64,000 nucleotides of DNA from PALSA-693 sp963729695. GTDB taxonomy: Bacteria > Actinomycetota > Acidimicrobiia > Acidimicrobiales > Palsa-688. The notes beneath the pieces were generated by a model. That model did not search any database and was not told the origin of the DNA. It worked only from the letters and a program-made list of their open reading frames with translations. Below are positions 60,766 to 64,000 of this stretch, in pieces. The stretch is from positions 620,001 through 684,000 of the forward strand of contig CAVSOT010000004.1 in assembly GCA_963729695.1 (NCBI GenBank), in the 5' to 3' direction. Both the position numbers and the translations under genes were made by a program. Each line of letters opens with the position of its first letter. The stretch's first letter is position 1.

Positions 60766-61493
60766 TGGCCGAGGAGCACTTCGTAGGGGCGGGTGAGCCG
60801 CTCGATGGCGGAGGGAGACAAGACGGGGTCGGGCCCGATGAGTTGGGTGGTGAAGTAGCGCACGGCGCCGCGCTTCCGCCTGGCCAGTTCGGGGCCGAGC
60901 TCGACCCGCACGGCGTCGCCCCAGGGAATGTCATTGCTGTCGGGGCGGGCCCAATGCCAGGCCCACACCAGATAGGAGAGGAGTTGCGCCTGGCGCCCGT
61001 TGGCGACGTCTCGGACAACTCGGCCCACCCGGTCATGGTCTGGGTGTCCGTCACGGTCCCAGGGGGCGAGGACCAGGTCGCCGGGTCGGAGTATGCCGGC
61101 TAGCTCGGTTTGCAGCCGCGATTCTGCGATGTCGCCGTCGGGATGACCCAATCGAATTGTACGGGTTGGACATATGGCCAGACAGGCGGCGGCGGCGGTT
61201 GACTCGACGGGCCGGCGCTGCCGCAGTTCGGTGCTCCGGCCCGAGTGGCTGTTCTCGCCGTCAGTGACGGCCACCAGCACGAGGTCGATGTCGGCCGCGG
61301 CGAGAAGCGACGACGTGCCGCCGACGCCGAGTATCTCGTCGTCGGGGTGGGGGGCGACGACTACGCCGCGTCCGGTCGACGGTGTGGGGCACCTCCACGG
61401 CCGAAGGGTGCGGAGCGGCGCGCAGGCTCGCCAGTCCGATTCGGGGGTGCCGTCGCCGTCGAGACGCGGCGTGGCTGCGCTCAGCTCGACCAC
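60762..61493 (-). CDS. PIG-L family (LmbE-like) deacetylase
   Basis: 243 residues from ATG 61493 (13-bp overlap with the acyl-CoA-dehydrogenase-like gene). Zinc motif VVVAPHPDDEILGVGGT near residue 47 and WDRDGHPDHDRVGRV near residue 145 give the HPDDE / HxDH set. Hydrolyses N-acetyl groups from GlcNAc-containing substrates. An N-terminal extension of about 40 residues is unassigned. Confidence 0.9.
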   Translation of the reverse strand: MVELSAATPRLDGDGTPESDWRACAPLRTLRPWRCPTPSTGRGVVVAPHPDDEILGVGGTSSLLAAADIDLVLVAVTDGENSHSGRSTELRQRRPVESTAAAACLAICPTRTIRLGHPDGDIAESRLQTELAGILRPGDLVLAPWDRDGHPDHDRVGRVVRDVANGRQAQLLSYLVWAWHWARPDSNDIPWGDAVRVELGPELARRKRGAVRYFTTQLIGPDPVLSPSAIERLTRPYEVLLGQ

Positions 61494-62458
61494 GGGTCGT
61501 CGAGCTGAGAGAGGCGCCGGCCGATCTGCTCGAGGTCGCGTTCGCCGTGATGCTGACGGATGTACACGGTCAGGTCGGCGACCAGGGCAGCGTGGCTGGC
61601 GTCGTGGGCCAGCGGGCCCGGTCCGAGGGCGCGGCCGACGCGGTCCATGACCTCTACGGCGTTGCGCTCGATGGTCGTTCGGACCGCGCCGGCCAACAGC
61701 TCGTGATCACAGCCAAAGTGATTGTCGACCTGGCTGGCGGCTGCCGCCAGGATCGTCTGGTTTTGCTCCAGGTCGACATGCACCGCGCCCAGGTGGGTCA
61801 GCAGGTGGGGGTCAGGGCAGCGGTGGGCCCGGTCGAGCAGGGGGCGGGCCACCGCCGTGGTGCCTCCGTGCCAGCATGCTGCGACACCAATAGCGCCAGC
61901 CCAGAATCCCGGTCGATTCAGATACTGTTCGGGTTGGCCGACCGCCTCGGCCGACGTCTGATCGAAGCGGACGGATCGGGTGTCGGCCCGGATCATGCCG
62001 TGTCCCGCCCACGTCGAAGGGCCGACGAGAGTGTTCGGATCGCCGAGATCCACCGCTAACAGCTGTTGGCCGCAGGCGGTGGAGGCGGCGACGAGGGCGT
62101 GGGTGAGCAGGCTGGCTCCAGAACACCATGCCTTGGTCCCTTCGATACGCCAGCCATGGTGATCCGTCCATGCGTGCAGGCTGTCGGCCGGCCCGGCTGC
62201 CCATACCCCCCACCGCTGGCCGACGGCGACGGGCGGGCCGCCGAGCTCGCTGGTGATGGCGACGGCGTCCGCATGCGCCTCAACCAGGCGCCCGAAGACC
62301 AGATCCCACTCCGCTGCCGAACGAAGCAGGTGGAAACGGCGGGCGGTGTGGCCGTGGCCGGGCAACGGCCAGGAAAGCGCCCGGTCGCAGGCTGCCGCCA
62401 AGGCGTTCACGTCTACCGCTGGAATCTCGGCCGGGGCGAGGGCCTGGTGCGCACTCAC
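61481..62458 (-). CDS. Acyl-CoA-dehydrogenase-like protein
   Basis: 325 residues from ATG 62458 (ATGA overlap with the Rieske gene). The middle region GWRIEGTKAWCSGASLLTHALV is the beta-domain of acyl-CoA dehydrogenases (W.(I/L)xGxKxFCSGA), and the C-terminal helical bundle follows (LTHLGAVHVDLEQNQTILAA, TTIERNAVEVMDRVGRALGP). Shorter than typical members, about 325 against 380 residues; the N-terminal helical domain is reduced and the catalytic Glu is not evident. It probably binds FAD. Fatty-acyl or other substrate unknown. Confidence 0.8.
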   Translation of the reverse strand: MSAHQALAPAEIPAVDVNALAAACDRALSWPLPGHGHTARRFHLLRSAAEWDLVFGRLVEAHADAVAITSELGGPPVAVGQRWGVWAAGPADSLHAWTDHHGWRIEGTKAWCSGASLLTHALVAASTACGQQLLAVDLGDPNTLVGPSTWAGHGMIRADTRSVRFDQTSAEAVGQPEQYLNRPGFWAGAIGVAACWHGGTTAVARPLLDRAHRCPDPHLLTHLGAVHVDLEQNQTILAAAASQVDNHFGCDHELLAGAVRTTIERNAVEVMDRVGRALGPGPLAHDASHAALVADLTVYIRQHHGERDLEQIGRRLSQLDDPWSS

Positions 62459-63408
62459 GGTCGGACCGGATTGATCCGCAGGGAGCGGGACTCATCTCGA
62501 CGGACCTCCAGATTCCCACCGTGGCCCCGCACCTGGTACACCGGCTGAGCCATGGTTGCCGGCCCCCGTCGGACCTGACCAGTGGTGGTGTCAAACACGC
62601 TGCCGTGCCAGGGGCATCGTAGGCAGCCGCCGTCCAGGTCGCCTTCGGCCAGTGGTCCACCTCGGTGGCTGCAACGATTGGCCAGTACGCGCGGCGGGTG
62701 CCCGGGCCCATGCGCGGAATCCCGGTCGGGCTTCACGATGACCAGGCTCACTCCCGCCGCTGAACCGTCGCTGACGAAGTCGGAATAGGCGGATTGATCG
62801 CTCACGCCGGTCCATTCGGTCGGGCCGCCATCGAAGGCGTTGGTGTCGACGCCCACGCCCAGGGCGTAAGCCAGATGCCCGCCCAACCACCCCGCCCCGG
62901 TTGCCAATGCTGCTCCGGCCACCCCCAAGCACACCCCGAGGTGGTGCTGGCCCCGCCGGCGGGCCCACCATGATCCGCCGTACAGAAGGGTGGCGGCCAG
63001 GTTGAAACCTAGGTGAATGACGCCCACTCGTTGCTCCGCGCCAGTCGTGTCGGCCCAATCCGAGGCTCCGGTGGCGGCTACCGGCAGGGCGCTGAGCACC
63101 CCGAGCCCGGTCAGGACGCGTCCGGCTCTGGGCTCGCCGGCCAGGTCGGCGACCAGGGCTCCGGTCCAGCACCCGATGGGAGCGGAGACCAGCGCCGGGT
63201 GAGCGGGATGCCCCAAGGGCTTGCCCGACAGCGCATCCACTATCAGTCCAGGACGCAGCAGCCGGTGCAACGCCGTGTTCAACGGCGCGCCCACGCGATC
63301 CACGTCGGGCGATGCTTCGATGCGCGCTGCTACCGCGGTCAGCAGCGATGCAGCTGCCCAACGCCGGCCTCCGCCTTTCGGGGGCGAAGTTTGTTGCGGG
63401 GGCGCCAC
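62455..63408 (-). CDS. DUF2231-type membrane domain fused to a Rieske [2Fe-2S] domain
   Basis: 317 residues from GTG 63408. Residues about 60-200 form a four-helix membrane unit (GKPLGHPAHPALVSAPIGCW, GVIHLGFNLAATLLYGGSWW) of the DUF2231 type with possible haem-ligating His; residues about 215-317 hold the Rieske fold with NRCSHRGGPLAEGDLDGGCLRCPWHGS, i.e. CxH and CxxH cluster ligands. First gene of the five-gene operon. It could pass electrons from the membrane to the flavoprotein encoded next. Confidence 0.85.
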   Translation of the reverse strand: MAPPQQTSPPKGGGRRWAAASLLTAVAARIEASPDVDRVGAPLNTALHRLLRPGLIVDALSGKPLGHPAHPALVSAPIGCWTGALVADLAGEPRAGRVLTGLGVLSALPVAATGASDWADTTGAEQRVGVIHLGFNLAATLLYGGSWWARRRGQHHLGVCLGVAGAALATGAGWLGGHLAYALGVGVDTNAFDGGPTEWTGVSDQSAYSDFVSDGSAAGVSLVIVKPDRDSAHGPGHPPRVLANRCSHRGGPLAEGDLDGGCLRCPWHGSVFDTTTGQVRRGPATMAQPVYQVRGHGGNLEVRRDESRSLRINPVRP

Positions 63409-63540
63409 GGCTACGCGCTCCCGGCCACTGGAGGGCCCCCGCAGCGCGTCCTCCTCACCCAGCCGCCCGCCCCGGCCAGCCCGACGGCTCCAGCAATCCG
63501 CACATCACGGCGCGACAACCGTTCCAGCGGCCCCGTTCGG

Positions 63541-63705
63541 CTACCAGCGATAGAAATGACCGCGGCCCGCGTTCTCACCCCGACCAAGGACGAGACCAAT
63601 TAGCCACGCCACAAACAGGACGATGGCAATTATCCACAAAGCATGCAATGCGAAACCAAGTCCGAAGAACAACAAAACCAACAGCAATCCCAAGAGGATC
63701 AACAT
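63541..63705 (-). CDS. Small hydrophobic membrane protein (54 aa)
   Basis: ATG 63705 with AAAGGG 5-10 nt upstream, TAG at 63541. The product starts LILLGLLLVLLFFGLGFALH and continues with a second hydrophobic span (LWIIAIVLFVAWLIGLVLG), then GRGENAGRGHFYRW. Two TM helices and a Gly/Arg-rich end are typical of short lmo0937/DUF5670-like stress proteins. Too short to be listed by most ORF finders. Confidence 0.7.
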   Translation of the reverse strand: MLILLGLLLVLLFFGLGFALHALWIIAIVLFVAWLIGLVLGRGENAGRGHFYRW

Positions 63706-63861
63706 GGCAACCCTTTCTGTCTGGCCGGCTTCATCTTTCCCACTACGGGCGTGACGAAACCGAGAAGCTCAAATTTCTCTCTTTGATACCAGGCCTTTGA
63801 TGCCACCCCCAATAAGACGAGAAACACACAAAGAAGGTTCACCCTTTATCTCCCGCTCACA

Positions 63862-63918
63862 TCAGCGCGCGGCTATCCTGACCCGCTCTATGTTGTCTAT
63901 CGAGAGTCGCATTCCCAT
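63862..63918 (-). pseudogene. Truncated hspR remnant (second copy)
   Basis: ATG 63918 gives GMRLSIDNIERVRIAAR, then TGA 63862. The first eleven codons match MRMRLPIDNVD of the complete HspR at 43.9 kb, but the gene ends at once and the HTH is absent. The surrounding DNA (about 63888-63950) is clearly similar to 43925-43985. Confidence 0.7.
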
Positions 63919-63940
63919 GCCGTGTTGGCATGAGGCGTGC

Positions 63941-64000
63941 TCAGATCCCGACGGCCGTCCGCTCAACGGCCTGCCCTTCTGGGCCGCCGCCAGCCGTCCG
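63941..64000 (-). CDS. Second Hsp20, C-terminal end only
   Basis: TGA 63943-63941; minus-strand frame to the right edge reads GQAVERTAVGI at its end, parallel to the Hsp20 C-terminus REQTAITV at 43.98 kb. Spacing to the HspR stub is nearly the same as in the first locus. Only the last 19 codons are visible. Confidence 0.6.
   Translation of the reverse strand, partial: RTAGGGPEGQAVERTAVGI

Overview
High-GC sequence whose gene content points to an actinobacterium, most likely class Acidimicrobiia or a close relative. The clues are the 'GYWLVAxDGGIFxFGDAxFxGS' repeats, the secreted 'PLSSI' repeat protein, an ANTAR regulator, HspR/Hsp20, a DrrAB-type transporter and many ATGA/GTGA gene overlaps. 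The taxon is an inference. No rRNA or phylogenetic marker is present.

Layout. 0-10.8 kb (minus): a very large secreted protein (signal peptide, PLSSI repeats, C25/gingipain-like cysteine peptidase, Ig-like repeats, pentapeptide tail), split by one frameshift and overlapping a tandem-cyclase/AAA/TPR regulator that runs off the left edge. 11.3-17.3 kb (plus): a compact operon resembling the maturation and light-chain part of methylamine dehydrogenase (MauD-like, MauE-like, a Tat-exported Cys-rich MauA-like domain fused to propeller-type repeats, a CcdA-like membrane protein, a lipoprotein, a Rossmann-fold protein). 17.3-25.3 kb: Tam methyltransferase, a heavily frameshifted TetR/DrrAB block, amidohydrolase, SnoaL-like and MBL-fold enzymes, UspA. 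25.8-30 kb: a tRNA-Ala gene used as attachment site, with integrase, excisionase and a truncated conjugative helicase. 30-44 kb: accessory and stress genes (two toxin-antitoxin loci, cupin, GAF-ANTAR, Mn catalase plus Nramp, hemerythrins, STAS, HspR, Hsp20) mixed with gene remnants. 44.7-50.4 kb: a five-gene oxidative operon (TPP enzyme, membrane protein, GMC oxidoreductase with its small subunit, enolase-superfamily enzyme). 50.6-56 kb: phospholipase D and a lipid phosphatase / lipid kinase / YihY / phosphatase run. 56-58.5 kb: a damaged Mrp-type cation/proton antiporter operon. 58.5-59.3 kb: ferredoxin and flavin reductase. 59.5-63.4 kb: a tight operon of Rieske protein, acyl-CoA-dehydrogenase-like protein, PIG-L deacetylase, NodS-like methyltransferase and GT2. 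The right edge holds a second hsp20 locus beside an hspR stub.

An important caveat is the number of single-frame breaks in otherwise conserved genes (about 15 loci). Several are at short homopolymers. Part of this is probably sequence error and part real decay. The most interesting candidate systems are the Mau-like cluster and the Rieske/PIG-L/NodS/GT2 operon.
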